From: Clavaria fumosa
Taxonomy: Eukaryota > Basidiomycota > Agaricomycetes > Agaricales > Clavariaceae
DNA: 64,000 bases
Direction: 5' to 3'
NCBI GenBank assembly: GCA_951802425.1
Contig: OX637797.1
Coordinates: 1,798,001 to 1,862,000, forward strand
Below the pieces are notes generated by a model. That model was not told the origin of the DNA, did no database searches, and saw nothing but the letters and a program-made list of their open reading frames with translations. A program made the translations under genes and the position numbers. Positions 45,074 to 59,449 of this stretch are shown one piece after another; the first letter of the stretch is position 1, and every line of letters starts with the position of its first letter.

Positions 45074-46885
45074 ATGTTTGCACATTCCCAAAAGTTTGCT
45101 GCCTGTCTGGGCCTTTCTTCCTTCATCAATCGTCGCTCTCTTACAAGTTCTCTCAGAAAGATGAACAAGGTCAACGGTGTGCAGGACCGCACGTCCCTGA
45201 TTCCGTTTTCCTCACGCCTAAAGGAGGGTAGGGCACTGGCTCAGGATGTTTGGTCAATCTTCAAGTAAGGGCCGGTGTATGTGCTAGTTTTGGCGTCTCT
45301 TTACCTTGAGCCCTGCCAGTGTCGCGAATCTACCCTCAGATTGTATCAACCTTGGGCAAGGCTACATGAATTTCGGGCCGCCTAAATGGGTCCTAGATGC
45401 TGCCAATGAAGCGCTTGGAATCGTCGCCAGTAATCATTATTCGCACCCAAAGGGTCGCATTAGGCTCCGTGAGGCTATCAGAAAGCACTATGGTCCTCAA
45501 CTCGGTCGTGACTTGGATGTTGAGTCCGAAATCCTTGTCTCGAGCGGAGCGAATGAAGGCAATTATTAAATTCAATACTTAGATGCCTTGTTTGACGAAA
45601 GCTCCGCAGGCCAATATTCCGTATTTACTGCTTTCCTAGAGCAAGGCGACGAAGTTATCATGTTCGAACCGTTCTTCGATCAGTACTTAGCATCAGTCAC
45701 CTTCAATGGCGGCAAACCTGTTTATGTCCCGCTTCACCCTCCCTCTACATCAAATCTGAAACCTAGCAGTAATGATTGGACTATAGATTTCGACGAGCTC
45801 CGGTAATTGTCTTTTTTTATAAATCCGTGACACAATCGTGACGAACTTGGTCGCTTCAAACTAGCCGCGCAATCACTCCTCGCTCGAAGATGATCATCGT
45901 AAACACGCCCCACAATCCCGTCGGCAAAGTGTTTACACGTTACGAGCTAGAAAGGATTGCCGCCCTTGCAGAAGAGTTTAATCTTCTGGTAATGGCTGAT
46001 GAAGTGGTGCGTGCTAGGAGTCAGCTTCTGCGCGATGCAGTGCATGATTGAACGATGCATCACAGTATGACTGCCTTGTGTTCGATGGGAAAGAGCATGT
46101 GCGAATCGCTAATCTCCCCGGTATGTGGGATCGCACCGTGACTGTAGGGTCCGCCGGAAGTAGGTCCTCGCGTGATGCCCATTCGAATTCTCACCGTCCC
46201 GTGTAATTAGAGGCATTTGCAGCCACTGGATGGCGTGTGGGCTGGCTTATTGGACCGAGTTCAATCATCAAACCCACTTTGGCCGCCTGCACCCGCATTG
46301 TATTCTGTTCCAATTCTCCGCTACAGGAAGCAGCAGCGGCCGGACTTGAGCAAGCAAAGCAACGCCACTATTTTGAAACCCAACTTGGGGAATATGCGGA
46401 AAGACGCACCGTCCTCACGGGTGTATTTGATAAGTTAGGGATGAAATACACTCATCCGGAAGGCAGCTACTTCATACTACTAGTAAGGCAACCATTCGTG
46501 TTTACTCTAAATCTTAAACTGTGTCTCCCAGGACATTTCGAGTGTCAAATTTCCAGACGACTATCCTTTTCCAGAATCCGTCCGTGGAAGAGGCAGAGAC
46601 TTCCGGTATAATGAAATTTGTTTGCCAATCAATGAATGTGGCTAAACCATATATATTAAGGGCATGCTGGTTCATTGCAGTCGAAATGGGGGTATCCTCT
46701 ATACCAGTCAGCGAGGTAAGTATTCGTCAAATCGCCAACCTCTCCGTTCTCATCCGGTGTAGTTCTATTGCGAAGAACATGCAACGATCGGCGAAAATTT
46801 CGCTAGATTTGCTTTCTGCAAAGACGTCGAGACTTTACACAGAGCAGGAGAGCGACTGCAAAAGCTAAGGAAATTTATCGAGTAG
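45074..46885 (+). CDS. BNA3: Kynurenine aminotransferase / cysteine-S-conjugate beta-lyase
   Basis: PLP-dependent class I aminotransferase converting kynurenine to kynurenic acid. Features: an N-terminus (MFAHSQKFAACLGLSSFINR, Ser/Arg-rich) that could be a mitochondrial presequence, then INLGQGYMNFGPPKWVLDAA and YSHPKGRIRLREAIRKHYGP. The PLP-ring stacking region VSSGANEG leads to FEPFFDQYLASVTFNGGKPV. Next come the cofactor-binding NTPHNPVGKVFTRYELERIA and MADEVYDCLVFDG, the catalytic Lys in VGSAGKAFAATGWRVGW, and the C-terminal VETLHRAGERLQKLRKFIE. About 450 residues, the usual size. A downstream Met (MNKVNGVQDRT, 45161) could give a cytosolic form. Its stop is only 49 bases from the convergent helicase gene. 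Confidence 0.94.
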
Positions 46886-46934
46886 ATCCAAGATGCGACT
46901 TTGTTGTGCACATTTAACGAGGCAATACATTTTG

Positions 46935-49900
46935 TCACTGTTGATTCTCCGCCTCATCCATGCGGTCTACAATGCGTGACAGCGTCTCGTCGCGGCCCGA
47001 AGTTGTGTCGTAATAGCAAGGGTTGGTGACCACGCGCCTCGCCAGGAACGTGTACGCTAGCAACTCCACCCCCTGCCCCTTGTTCGCTATGAGTCCGCTT
47101 TTTTTCCAACATTGGTACCCTTGCCCTAGAGCAGATGATTCCAACAAGCTCGACTCTAGAGGAAGCCCTTCGCTCAAAAATCGGTGAATGGTGTCTTTGG
47201 CTTCGCTTTGGCAAAAAAGGGCGAAATGCCCAGTACTCGCATGCCGAACCGCACGACTTTGCATGTGTACAATCTCTGTCAGAGGGTAGTCGCAGACGTT
47301 CCTCTCCGAGCCCTGCGGCCGTACGTCGACGTACTGCGTTCCCATCGTCACGACAACTGCAGCTCTCACCGGGAGTGTCCAGCAGGATTCGCGAGGCACA
47401 AGAAGGACTTTGACTATCCCCTCCATGAACATCCCAAGAATGAGTTGTTGATCCGACTTCTGTAGACCGTCGTAAAATAAGCCCACTCCTCGGGATAAGA
47501 AATCAACGAGGGATCTGTCCCGGAGCCCAAGCAGACGCCTTTCCAGCTCGTTTTCAGCGAAGGAAGAGGGAAGGTAACCTTTGCCCGATTCTGTTTCCAA
47601 TGCACATTGCGTAATCAGATCCAGTGCTATAGAGCGACATAGACCTCTCGAGGGTACGAAAATGATGGCCGATTCGCCAAAAGGGGTTGTCTGTATGACC
47701 GCGTGTACTGGTTTAGCCATAGCTTTGAAAAAGGCAGCAGAATGTGGGATAGAGAACGCGTGCGTGGAGATGTTCAAAGCTTGATCTCGATCCTGAGGGC
47801 GGAAACTGTGCAAGAGCTCTGCACCCAGCCAAGATGCAATGTCGGCCGGGTCTGTTAAGGACGCCGAGAGACCGACGAAGCGTATCCTACGCTTGCGAGT
47901 GGCGTATCGCAGAAAGGAAATGCCCATCTCGTACGAGGAATCAAGTTGCTCCAATTGTTCGCACAGTATGAGTTTGAGCGTATCCAGCGAATGTTCGTGC
48001 GACGGGTCCCATTGCAAGATAGCATCAAACAGTTGAGCTGCGGTGGCAAGTCGAATTGTCCGGGTCTGAGGCGATGACAGACAGTTCGAGCTCGTGGCCA
48101 ATTCAATTTTTACGTCACGCATTCTCTGTGACAAGAAATCCGACATCATCTTTGTGGCGTCACTTCGGCGAGGTACAATCACTAAGACCCATTCAGCAGC
48201 ACCAGCCGTGTTGATTGTCGTCCTGTTGTTCATCATGAGTCGTGCGATTACAACTGAATTCGTACACAGACCAGACGACAAGTTGGCCCACCAATGATTT
48301 TCCACAACCAGCTGGAGCGCAGATGAGCGAATTCATGCGAGTGTGGACGAGACTCCAAATTATCTGAGTTTGAATTGCGTTGAAATGAGACAGGCGTCCC
48401 ACAAACAAGGCCTCGACAGCGGGATCCCGGAGACACGAAAGGGAGAGAAAAGGCAAATCGAGTAGCGGAGAATGACTGCTTGACTTCGAAGGCATGACTA
48501 AATGTTCCAAAGGGACCTTCACCTCCTGCTCGGCCCCTACCCATCTGTCCGAAACGAATTTGATTATGACTAGAGGAGGGGGTTGACTCTCTGAGATTGA
48601 AATGACAAAGGTGACGTTCAGAGAATCCGCGTTTTGGTGGAGAGCAAGGTGCCAGATTTGCAGAATAGTAGTCTCGTCATGGTCCTCCACCCACAGCCAG
48701 AACGTTTCGGCAGTTCCGTGTCTCTTGGTATTCCAAGTGAACGCACTAGTGAGTTGCACAGACAATTTCAGGACGTCAGAAGAGAGGGGCCGGAGATCAT
48801 ATTTGATGTGCATAGTCGGGAACTGCTTCACCGCTTTCAAAATAGCTTTGCCATGCAACTTATTCAGATGCACTAGTTTCCCGAGGTCTTCATCATTGTA
48901 AGAGGCAAGTTCAGCCACCGACAACTCGTCTGCCCAACGTTCCAGCGAGTACAAGACTTCGTCTTTCAGGTCAAATTGTCGCATAGGATTCTCGAATGGC
49001 CAAATGCGTTTCTCAATTGCCTTGCACAGCCCCATCAAAACAGCGGAGACATTTGCCCATTTGCGACTGATGGCAATTTCGAGCAAGGCACGAGCTATCC
49101 GGCCTCCGTTCTGTGCAACGTAGGCTGTATCCGAGACCAAGGCGAAGTCAACTATAGTTCGCCTTGAGATATATCCCTGCAGTAGGATGTTCACTTTCCC
49201 TTGGCTCGTGTCCGTTCCTCCCTAGGCGTTTCATGGTAAATCTTAGGGGCGAAAGTAGGACGCATCCAGCTGACCTTTACGCTACAGGGTATGCCTTCCG
49301 CTAATCGCTCCAGCTCTTTAATTTCTGACTCTCGGACTTGTAATTGCTCAAACTAATTCGCGTCAATACTTGTCAGATGTATAATAATAGCTGACCTCAC
49401 CTCTGAACTGAGGCTCAGCATGCCCAGCACATCCGCTTCAGTCATCTTTGACCTAAACTCCTGGCTGAAAATTTGGACGGACGAGTATCGTATATAATAC
49501 CTGGCAGCAATTCTGCCTAAGTCCGTGATGGCCAGGGCGCTGGTTTTCTCATCGAATTTAATCATGTCTGCAGCTTGGAGCTGACGCGCAGCCAAAGTGA
49601 CGAGTTCGCTCCTCTTATTCCCAAAATTTGGGTCTTCGATCTGTGCGTCGTGCGAAAGTCCTGTGCACAGATATGTAACTGATGAATAACCAGACTTGGA
49701 CGATCCTACCATATAGCCGTGGATTCTTCCGAATGCGCACGAACCAGTAGGTATATCCGAGCCATTGGATGGCATCGCGAGTATTGAGGACAGAGCCAAG
49801 CGATATCTCTGCATTTAGAGCGTCTACCATACCCGCAAGGAACCTAGAAAAGAGACTTAGAGGCACGCAAAGAATGCGGTGAATATAAATCACTTTGATT

Positions 49901-52875
49901 CAATTGGATGCTGGTGAAGTGAGTAAGTCCACACGCTTTAAACAATGCCTGGAAAGACGCGCCTGCGACGTGACCTCGTTGAGGTAGTGATCGAGCATAT
50001 CTTCAGTGGTGCAAAGATATCCTTCACCTCTAGACTCTAATCCCGGCCTCCCCGCTCTTCCAAACACTTGCAACACGTCAAGCACAGAAAGCTGCGCGAA
50101 GGCGCCCTTGGTGCTGTCATACACTTGTGTTCCTTTGATGATGACTAGGACATGCAAATGACCGTCATTGTCAATGAAGGGTTGCGTGATCAGCGCTAAT
50201 AGACGTACCGGCGTGGGCAGGTAAATTGACACCCCAAGCAAGGGTGGCCGTGCAGCATAAGACCTGTGAGAGATCGTGAGTTTCGATAGATATCGTGCGA
50301 GAGAGTTGATACCTTGATGGCCCGCGCCTGAAACATTTTTTCTACCATATTTCTGTCAGAACGGAGCATGCCTGCATGGTGAATTCCGAAACCATGGTCA
50401 AAAAGTTGTTTCAATTCTTGGTTTTTCGATTCGCCAATTTCTCTGCGGTATAGCGTGTACTGTTCGTGGTCATCACAACTGAATTCCTCCAATGTTCCAT
50501 CTGCGGTTGCAGCCTCCACCAGCGACAGGGCCGTCTTGACGGTTTCCTTACGAGCGTGAACGAACACCATCGCTTGGTGACCACGATTTACAATATCTGC
50601 CAGTTTCTGATACGTGACACGATCCATATTCCTGCGTGATTGTGGGCTTCCGGGTTTTCCTTTTATACCTATGAAATGTTGCTCCAACGGAATTGGCCTG
50701 AAAGACGAATCGAAATAGAACAACCCCTTATATCGCGAGACTCTGCGGGATTCTTCAGTGACATAAACCTCCACAACAAACGGCAACTCACTTCAAGAAG
50801 TCAGCGACATCTACATAGTTGGGTAACGTGGCGCTCAGACCGACGATGCGGATGATGGATTGACTGAATTCAACCTGCAAGACATTGGGTCTCATTTCCA
50901 TGCAGGGAGGTGAATACCAGTGTACCTGACGCAGTGTCCTTGCCACAATTGTCTCAATGACAGCGCCTCGTTCTTCATTCAAAAGATGTACTTCGTCAAT
51001 AATGAGTAATTTCAGGCTCTGGAGGGCGTGTAAGTAACAAGTCCTTGTTCGGACAAGAAAGTTCAAACCGAGGCAATGTCGCCTTCTCCGGTTGGTTTTC
51101 GAGTGACTACGTCCCACTTCTCGGGGGTCGTGACGATTATTTGAGTTTCAGCAATCTCAGCCTTGGTCAGTTGCATATCCCCTGATGGAAAATCAGATCC
51201 GCAAGGGAAGTGTATTTCACGAGACTCACCCGTCAGCTCTCGGACTCGGATGGAAAGCCAACGAAGCCGCTTTCCGAGCTTTCGGACGATCTCAGACGCT
51301 AGGGCTTTCATTGGGGCGCTTTGAAACAAATTCTCGAGTCAAACGAATCAGTGCACGGCAAGATAAATCCTACACATATATGATCTTGAAGGCGTCCTTG
51401 TTGATCATGGGGACCGAGGAATTTCCTGACGTAGTGTCTTGATTTTGACTTAGGATGCGAAGAATGGTGAGCATTGCAACATCTGTTTTACCCTTCATCC
51501 AGCTACCGCTCAATAAACGGCTTGGCAGTGAACCTGATGCGTCAAACTCACCGCACCGGTTGGAGCTGTAGCGGGTCGATGGTCAGTCATTGGTGGACAA
51601 TTTGACGAAGAGATATACTAACCGCAAACTAGCATATTTTCGTTGGACTTATAAGCGGTGGGATACACAATTGATTGAATTCTATTTAACGATGTGTAAC
51701 CCTTTGAAATCGAAATGAGGATGCGATGAATAACGGAGGCCGCACGCTCACAGGAAAAGAGCCCCTAGCAAGAGGATCTAACTCTGAAATGCGTATGTAT
51801 CTCTCTGTTTCCCGCGGTGGCACTGGTTTGCTTGGTGGTACAATGACTTCATCATAGTCCTGGAGCGGGGAGTAAGGATGTGCAGAACTGGCCCACCACC
51901 AGAATCGCAAAGCATACATCGTACTGATGCCGGGTTGTATCTGGGGGTAACAAGTACTTGCTTCCGAGATGAGAAAGGACAGTTCCTTGAACAGTGCGTG
52001 ATATTGTGTATATGTGCGGCAAAACTTCCGGAGCTGGTTGCTAAAAGAAGGATGAATTTTTAAAAATTATTTGAGCATGAAATTTACTTGCAGCTAAACC
52101 AGAAAACGAAGGGCGAGCAGCGTTTTCGCGGAACTGTTGCTCCATGCGTGTTTGTGCATCCCTGGCACCCAGACTGATTTGTTGCCCTTTGCATGACGAC
52201 ATTGGATCACGGTACAACGTGGTATAATGTGGCTCACTGTTCAGTTGACGGCCGGTCTTCTTTTTATCGTCTATGAATTCCCGACTGCGCCGCGCTCCGG
52301 CCAAGAAATCTAAAAGCTTCGCAATGTGAGGCCACTAAAATGCTTCCGACTCAACAGAAAAGACACAACCTCTTGGGTCGCATCGGAACGACGGTTTAAT
52401 ATTTCCATAGCAAGCTCAATGTCATCATATCCGATGATTTCAGCGACCTCGGCCGAGATTACTTCGTTGTGCTTCGGGGAGGACAGCAATTGCAGTAGTG
52501 AATCGAATTGATACTCAAGATCAGGTTTCTTTCTACCAAACTCGCGTTTGTGCTCGTGTGGAATGAATGCCGGAAAACAGCATACGAGAGAAGTGTCAGG
52601 AGAATTGAGCGGTCCCCATGTTGGTAATGGGGATCAAGAACAGGCCATTGCTGATTCTCGGACGTGGTGGGTTCATCTTCTAGAATCTCATGAGCTCAAA
52701 AGTGTTCGCAATAAATTGGCTGTCATGGACGGCCGGCTGCTACCTAGCGATGATGGCAATCTTACTGAATTTCAGACTCGATCAAAGCAACGACAATCAG
52801 ACAAGCTAACCTCAACGGATCCACCAGGGAATAATCGTCCGATGGCGCATCACCATGCCCAGTGGGTGTCTGCAT
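46935..52875 (-). CDS. Slh1/ASCC3-like double-cassette Ski2 helicase, lacking C-terminal Sec63 domain
   Basis: Slh1 is the helicase of the RQT complex that splits collided ribosomes. The N-terminus, [20 protein letters not shown], leads to [20 protein letters not shown] and [20 protein letters not shown]. Cassette 1 is intact: [31 protein letters not shown] across introns, [58 protein letters not shown] and [16 protein letters not shown]. Sec63 domain 1 follows (about 48200-49880). Cassette 2 is degenerate: CAPAGCGKS is kept, but motif II reads CEQL instead of DExH and motif VI reads [11 protein letters not shown]. The protein ends soon after [14 protein letters not shown], where relatives continue into a second Sec63 domain; only 49 bases remain before the neighbouring gene. 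It may be a paralogue or a C-terminally lost form. Confidence 0.88.
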
Positions 52876-53087
52876 GACGGGGAGTGCGGGAAGCGTGCGG
52901 AAGGATGATGACTGGGCGTGCTCTGCGAGTCACGCTCGCGCACTGGTGACAGTTGAAGAAGCGCTCAGCGCCGACGCGTTACTTTGTGTACACGTCCTAA
53001 GTGAACAAATCAACTGTATTGTAGCTCATGGTGCCTAGTGTACCGAGCACCAAATTCCTCGAACGACAGGCACGAGTGCAGTGAGGG

Positions 53088-53909
53088 TCAATCGCTCTGA
53101 TTTATTTTAACTCTCTCTTTGCTCCACTTCTCACGAGCAGCTGCTGACGAGCTGGCTTCCTTGGTGGAACCAATGGAATGTGTCAGAGGCCCAAAGCGAG
53201 TCAAAGGCCAGATAATGAATATCAGCCTCGCGTTAATGAGAGCCAGAGGAACCTAAAATGCACTTTAGACGGCCCAGAATTCGCGGAACATATGAAAGCA
53301 TTACAGGTCCGAAACTGTTACTGTCCTGCGTCCGGAAAGGATCGTCGCCTGAGATATTTCAGTGACATTATCTTGAATGGCATATAAACTCACCTTCGAC
53401 CCATGCATGCCCTTCGGGAACCTGGACCTGGCGATGAGGGTAGGGAGGTAGAGTTTTAACGATGTCGCGTTCCAGCGCTGTAATCCTCTTGACAATGAGC
53501 TCATGAGTAACTGGGTCTCTAAACAAATGTTAGAACGATTCAGATTATATTCTTCTACAATAGGAATACTTTAGGGTGACTATATCGTCTCGGAGGTAGC
53601 GGCGCAAAAAGTGGATCGAGAACCTGTCAAATATGACAACATCCCTCCAAAGCGAGGACTGCGGATTGAGAGTGGGCTGTCTGGCCACAAATGATACGAG
53701 AAACTCTGAGACATCCGTCAGCGCGCAGTGAACTCGCTTACCTGCATGCTAGAACCAGTAACAATTTTCAGTGTGTAGACGTACTGATTAAATACGATGG
53801 GAATGGGTAGCCAGTAGACAGTCAACAACGCCCATTTGAGAGGAGGTGAAGGTTTTATGCAGCGACGAAGGGCTCTGCTAAAGCCAAGAAGTCGCCGCAA
53901 CGGGCCCAT
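53088..53909 (-). CDS. IMP2: Mitochondrial inner membrane protease subunit 2 (signal peptidase family S26)
   Basis: Cleaves sorting signals from proteins in the mitochondrial intermembrane space, with Imp1. Spliced features: [17 protein letters not shown], a hydrophobic segment [20 protein letters not shown], the catalytic Ser in TGSSMQ joined to [26 protein letters not shown] with the catalytic Lys, [10 protein letters not shown] (box D) and [15 protein letters not shown], then [16 protein letters not shown]. The C-terminal tail is Ser/Lys-rich ([20 protein letters not shown]). About five introns were inferred, including one between Ser and Pro of the SMQ-PT box. The first ATG is at 53909, 98 bases from the end of ATE1 on the same strand. 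Confidence 0.92.
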
Positions 53910-53969
53910 CAAGAACTATGAGCGACTCGCTGACGAGCGAGCAGTCACGTGTAAAATTTTGAGGTACAG

Positions 53970-54007
53970 CGTCTATAGTCTATACAGCATCTATAGCATC
54001 TATTATA
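53970..54007. repeat. Imperfect CTATAG/CATCTAT microsatellite
   Basis: TCTATAGTCTATACAGCATC continues with near copies of the same motif, between the ATE1 stop and the IMP2 promoter. Confidence 0.55.
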
Positions 54008-55887
<1,880 letters not shown>

Positions 55888-55896
55888 TAATCAATG

Positions 55897-55943
55897 AATG
55901 TTACAGTCAGGAATGTGTTACAGTCAGGAATGTTACGGTCAGG
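55897..55943. repeat. Three-copy AATGTTACAGTCAGG tandem repeat upstream of ATE1
   Basis: Copies of 15, 17 and 15 bases (AATGTTACAGTCAGG, AATGTGTTACAGTCAGG, AATGTTACGGTCAGG) lie 10-56 bases before the ATE1 start codon, so within its leader or core promoter. The rest of the 337-base gap to the PROPPIN gene shows nothing recognisable. Confidence 0.8.
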
Positions 55944-56224
55944 GTTGGAACGTCATCGATTCATCCCTTGCGATCGACCACGTGACTGTATTTGCCACTA
56001 TTTGAAGTACTCGGTTTACCGTTTTTGGCAAGTCAGATTCACACTCACTGCTTGTCAAGGCCAGGCGCAGAACATTTCGATAAATATCATGGTCCGGGGC
56101 AACGTTTCAACAGATCCGGTGTCCATTGAGAGCACTCTGGTTTACAAGTGACATGATTGATGTGATAATTGCATAGTACATCTAAAATGCAGAACGTTGA
56201 AAAGTAGATGATCCCAAAACAAGA

Positions 56225-57789
56225 TCAGCCCCATCCGTCCCATCTCCCGAATCGTCTAAATTCCTGCAAGACACAATTCCGGTTCTCCTTCTCACCCTTC
56301 TCCTTCTCCTTGCCTTTATCTAGACGGCTGATGACCGACGATGCACTCGACGTCCGCGGGGTCGGTTGAAATTGTGACTTGGGTGGGGAGCCGGATGTCG
56401 GGAAGCCAGACGCTGGCAGTGTCAAAGGAGAGGCTGGGGATGTGCCACCGTAGGGCAAGGCCAGTCTGTACCACCCACCGGTATATGTCAGCGCAATTAG
56501 CTGATGTTCGACGGGACCTTCGTTGCGAGCATCTGTAGTTGAAGGCGCCTCAATCCATCCGACTGTACAACGTTCTTCGTCCGGCACATCTCCGCTTGGC
56601 GATCGAGTTGATGAGGATGCAGATGAGAGCGTAATGTGTGATGATTGCGAGGGTATTCGATACTGAGCATACGACCATTCCGAGTCAAAATACTTGGGGA
56701 GCGGTAGGAAAGGCGTGAGCGGCGAAAATGTCGATTGCCGATTGCTACACAACAGAATAGTTGTGATGTGAGTGGAAAGATATTTCAAAAGGTCGCACAG
56801 TGACGTACGAAGTTCCTGAACTAACAAGCGCAAAGACATGGACAGTTCCCTTGTCGCTCCATACACATAGTTCTCGCTCATCGGGTCGAAAGGCCACTCC
56901 ATAAATCTCGGCTCGATCAGTGCCTCTTCGTAGTTCACGCACGAGCTTCCCAGTGATAGCATCCCATACTCGGACGAGCGTCCCTCGTGACGATGTCGTT
57001 GCGAGCAGCCTGCCCGATGGTGGGACGGATAGGGAGGTGAGATCGGTCTGGTGAGCCGCTATGATGGAAACTGGGTGTTTCGTAGGAGCTGGCGGTCGTT
57101 TCCTTGGTGGGAAAGATGGTGGAGGTCCCAAAGGGGTTGGCGGTATGCAAGGTGGCAGGTGAATGAGCTGAACATGGCCCATTTGACGACCGGGAATGGC
57201 GAGCAATGAGGCATGCGAAGCCGTTGCGATGGCAAGAAGGCCTTGGAGATCGTGACACGATGAGCGCGAAGTGACCGGTGATAGGCCAAGATACACACCT
57301 CTCGGATTCTCGCATGTGTCCCATTCGCCGTGTCGTTTCACGGTCTCACTTATCTCGAACACGACCACTCTTCGCCGCAAGGCCACCGCAAGCCAGCCTC
57401 TCCTGCACGCAATCCCCCGGACCCTCTCCCTGAATTCTAGCTCAGCGACCTCGCCACCGACGGCGTCGTCCCATAGAATTACCTTGTTCGGCGGGTAGAG
57501 GGGACTGCGGCCGCCGCCGACTAAGAATAAGAGAGATGATGTGTGGAGGGGAACGACAGCTCCCAGCGTCCCTCCCGTGAGCTCTGCGATAGACGCGTCA
57601 ATGAAGCACGGAACAATACTACGCTGCGAAAGAATAACCTCGTTTGCGGAGTAGCTGCAGCGGACATGTGCGATAAACGGCGAATCCTGCTGAGGTAGAG
57701 GCGGTGAATATCCTACAATCTGCGTCAAAATGAACGTCGAGGATGAAGACCGGATTAGTGGATGTGATGGAGTGGCGGGCGAGGTTCAT
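56225..57789 (-). CDS. HSV2: PROPPIN, Hsv2/WIPI3-4 (WDR45) family
   Basis: Seven-bladed WD40 propeller that binds PtdIns3P and PtdIns(3,5)P2 in autophagy. It starts MNLARHSITSTNPVFILDVH. Further blades: LLFLVGGGRSPLYPPNKVIL with WDD, VAELEFRERVRGIACRRGWL, LLAIATASHASLLAIPGRQM, and IIAAHQTDLTSLSVPPSGRL ending TTSSRGTLVRVWDAITGKLV. The lipid-binding loop reads LRRGTDRAEIYGVAF; LRRG rather than FRRG is the Hsv2/WDR45 form. A final blade has CTVGWIEAP and LIALTYTGGWYRL. The C-terminus has a Ser/Pro-rich and Lys/Glu-rich tail (DKGKEKEKGEKENRN). Loops are enlarged with prolines around 57050-57130. Several introns were inferred. Confidence 0.92.
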
Positions 57790-58072
57790 GGGAGAGCAGG
57801 TAACAATGCTATCTACTGCGTGGCGCGGACGCGTCAATATTTGGACTTGCCTTCTTTTGGGCAACACAGGTGGGTGACTCAAGATTGGTCCATTTTTTAA
57901 TACTGAACGCGCTAGCGCGTAAATATGTACCACGTCGCTACTTTGCACTCAAGCACAGGTAAACCAAAGGGGAGAAAGACTAACACCATATTATCCAACA
58001 GACTTCGGGAACTCCAGCCAATCACCCCACTTCGTTCCTAATTCGAATCCTCGAAACCACATCGCAATATTA

Positions 58073-59449
58073 TCATCTGCTCCTCGTGTTGTTCCACGAT
58101 TTGGGTGGGCGCAAATCAACGTTGGCGAGCTGCTGTCGCGCGGCCTTGAACTCCTGCTCCTCCGCCTGACTCTGGGCGATGATTATCGCGCGAGCCTCCG
58201 CTTGCCTCTGCAATTCTTCCTCCGAATCTTCAGAGAGGTAGTCAGTAAAGCCGCCATCCGACGTCACCGTGCTGTCTGTCACGGAACCGTCGCTCGACGG
58301 ACTGGGTATGACGGAGAGCTCCAGAGGATCCTGTGGCTCCACGGTGATGGCCAGCAGCTGCCGTCCTCCATGAGATGGAGCTCTCGGGGCAGCAGACCCA
58401 GAATTCGCGTTGAGCGAGCGATGGCGGTGGAGCGGGGGCGCCTGTATATCGGCCGCAAGTTTTGTGGTCGGATTGGATGGGGAAGCGTGTAGAGTGGAGG
58501 AGCGATGGGTGGTGGAACGCTTCGGGATCGCCGTGTCCGACTCGGCCTGTTTGCGAGTGGGGGAGGGGTGCGAGGAACGAGAAACACAGACACGCTTGTC
58601 CCCATGTTCTTGGCGGCGACGGTCGAGCGATGGATTAGGCACAGACGACGGGAGACCACTTTGGTGGCCGCGGGGGTTGCCGCCCGACAAAGACGATGTG
58701 ATCAGCTGCGGACTCCCACCCTGGCGTCCTTTGCCGAGGGGTATAGTCACAGGAGATGACGATTTCGTGAGAGGTGTATTTTTAGTCAAAGGACTCCCGC
58801 TGCCGCTGTACTTGCCTACCGACGGCTGGGGAGATGAATAACTTGCAGCAGAAGTGCGACCACTGCCACTAGCAAAAGGAGAATAATGCTTTGGAGCCAG
58901 TGTGTCCAAAAGTGCCTTGGTCTCTGGCGGTATTGGTATACGATGAACGATGCTAACAGCTCGCCAGTCCGCAGCGGGAATCGAATTCAACTCATTTTCG
59001 GCTGGCGGGCGGCAGCATCCGGGATATCCGGGGTTATGATATCTTGATGCTTCCTGAGGGGGTTTCGTTTTCGCCCACTGCAGGAATATCGTTCACTTCC
59101 GTAACAGGCAGTATCAAAGGATTGCTTGCGTACCTTGCAAAACCCACAGCCATTGAAAGATTGCACTGTTTTTAGCGAGAAGTCCGTCAAGACCTTCATC
59201 ACGGGATCAAAGGCGGATGTGCGCGCACCCTCTGCATTTTTGAGATAGACAACATCGTGAGCGGGATGCAGTGTCCTATTCTGACACACATCTCGGATAT
59301 GGGGGCATCTGATACGTGTACATAGTTGAGCGCCTAACAAAAACAGAGATTTGGAATACGGGGAAAGACCTTGCTGCACTTGGCTTGAAGACCTCGCACA
59401 TAGGACATACGCCGGTGGCTTGCTCGATAGATCCATATGCGTAGCACAT
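58073..59449 (-). CDS. Conserved protein of unknown function with Cys/His-rich N-terminus
   Basis: About 410 residues. The N-terminal third is compact and Cys/His-containing: MCYAYGSIEQATGVCPMCEV, LCTRIRCPHIRDVCQNRTLH, PAHDVVYLKNAEGARTSAFD, FSLKTVQSFNGCGFCK. The paired CxxC/CxxxC spacing suggests metal binding. A short linker contains WRAVSIVHRIPIPPETKALL. The rest is a long disordered region rich in Ser, Pro, Thr and Arg with an acidic patch (YLSEDSEEELQRQAEARAII), ending near RPPKSWNNTRSR. I do not recognise a named domain; homologues are probably confined to basidiomycetes. It is divergent from NCS-1 across 423 bases. Confidence 0.65.

Noticed and set aside
46954..47413. Open frames on both strands at the end of the Slh1-like gene
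   Set aside because: They overlap the continuous minus-strand frame of cassette 2, which aligns with the helicase family.
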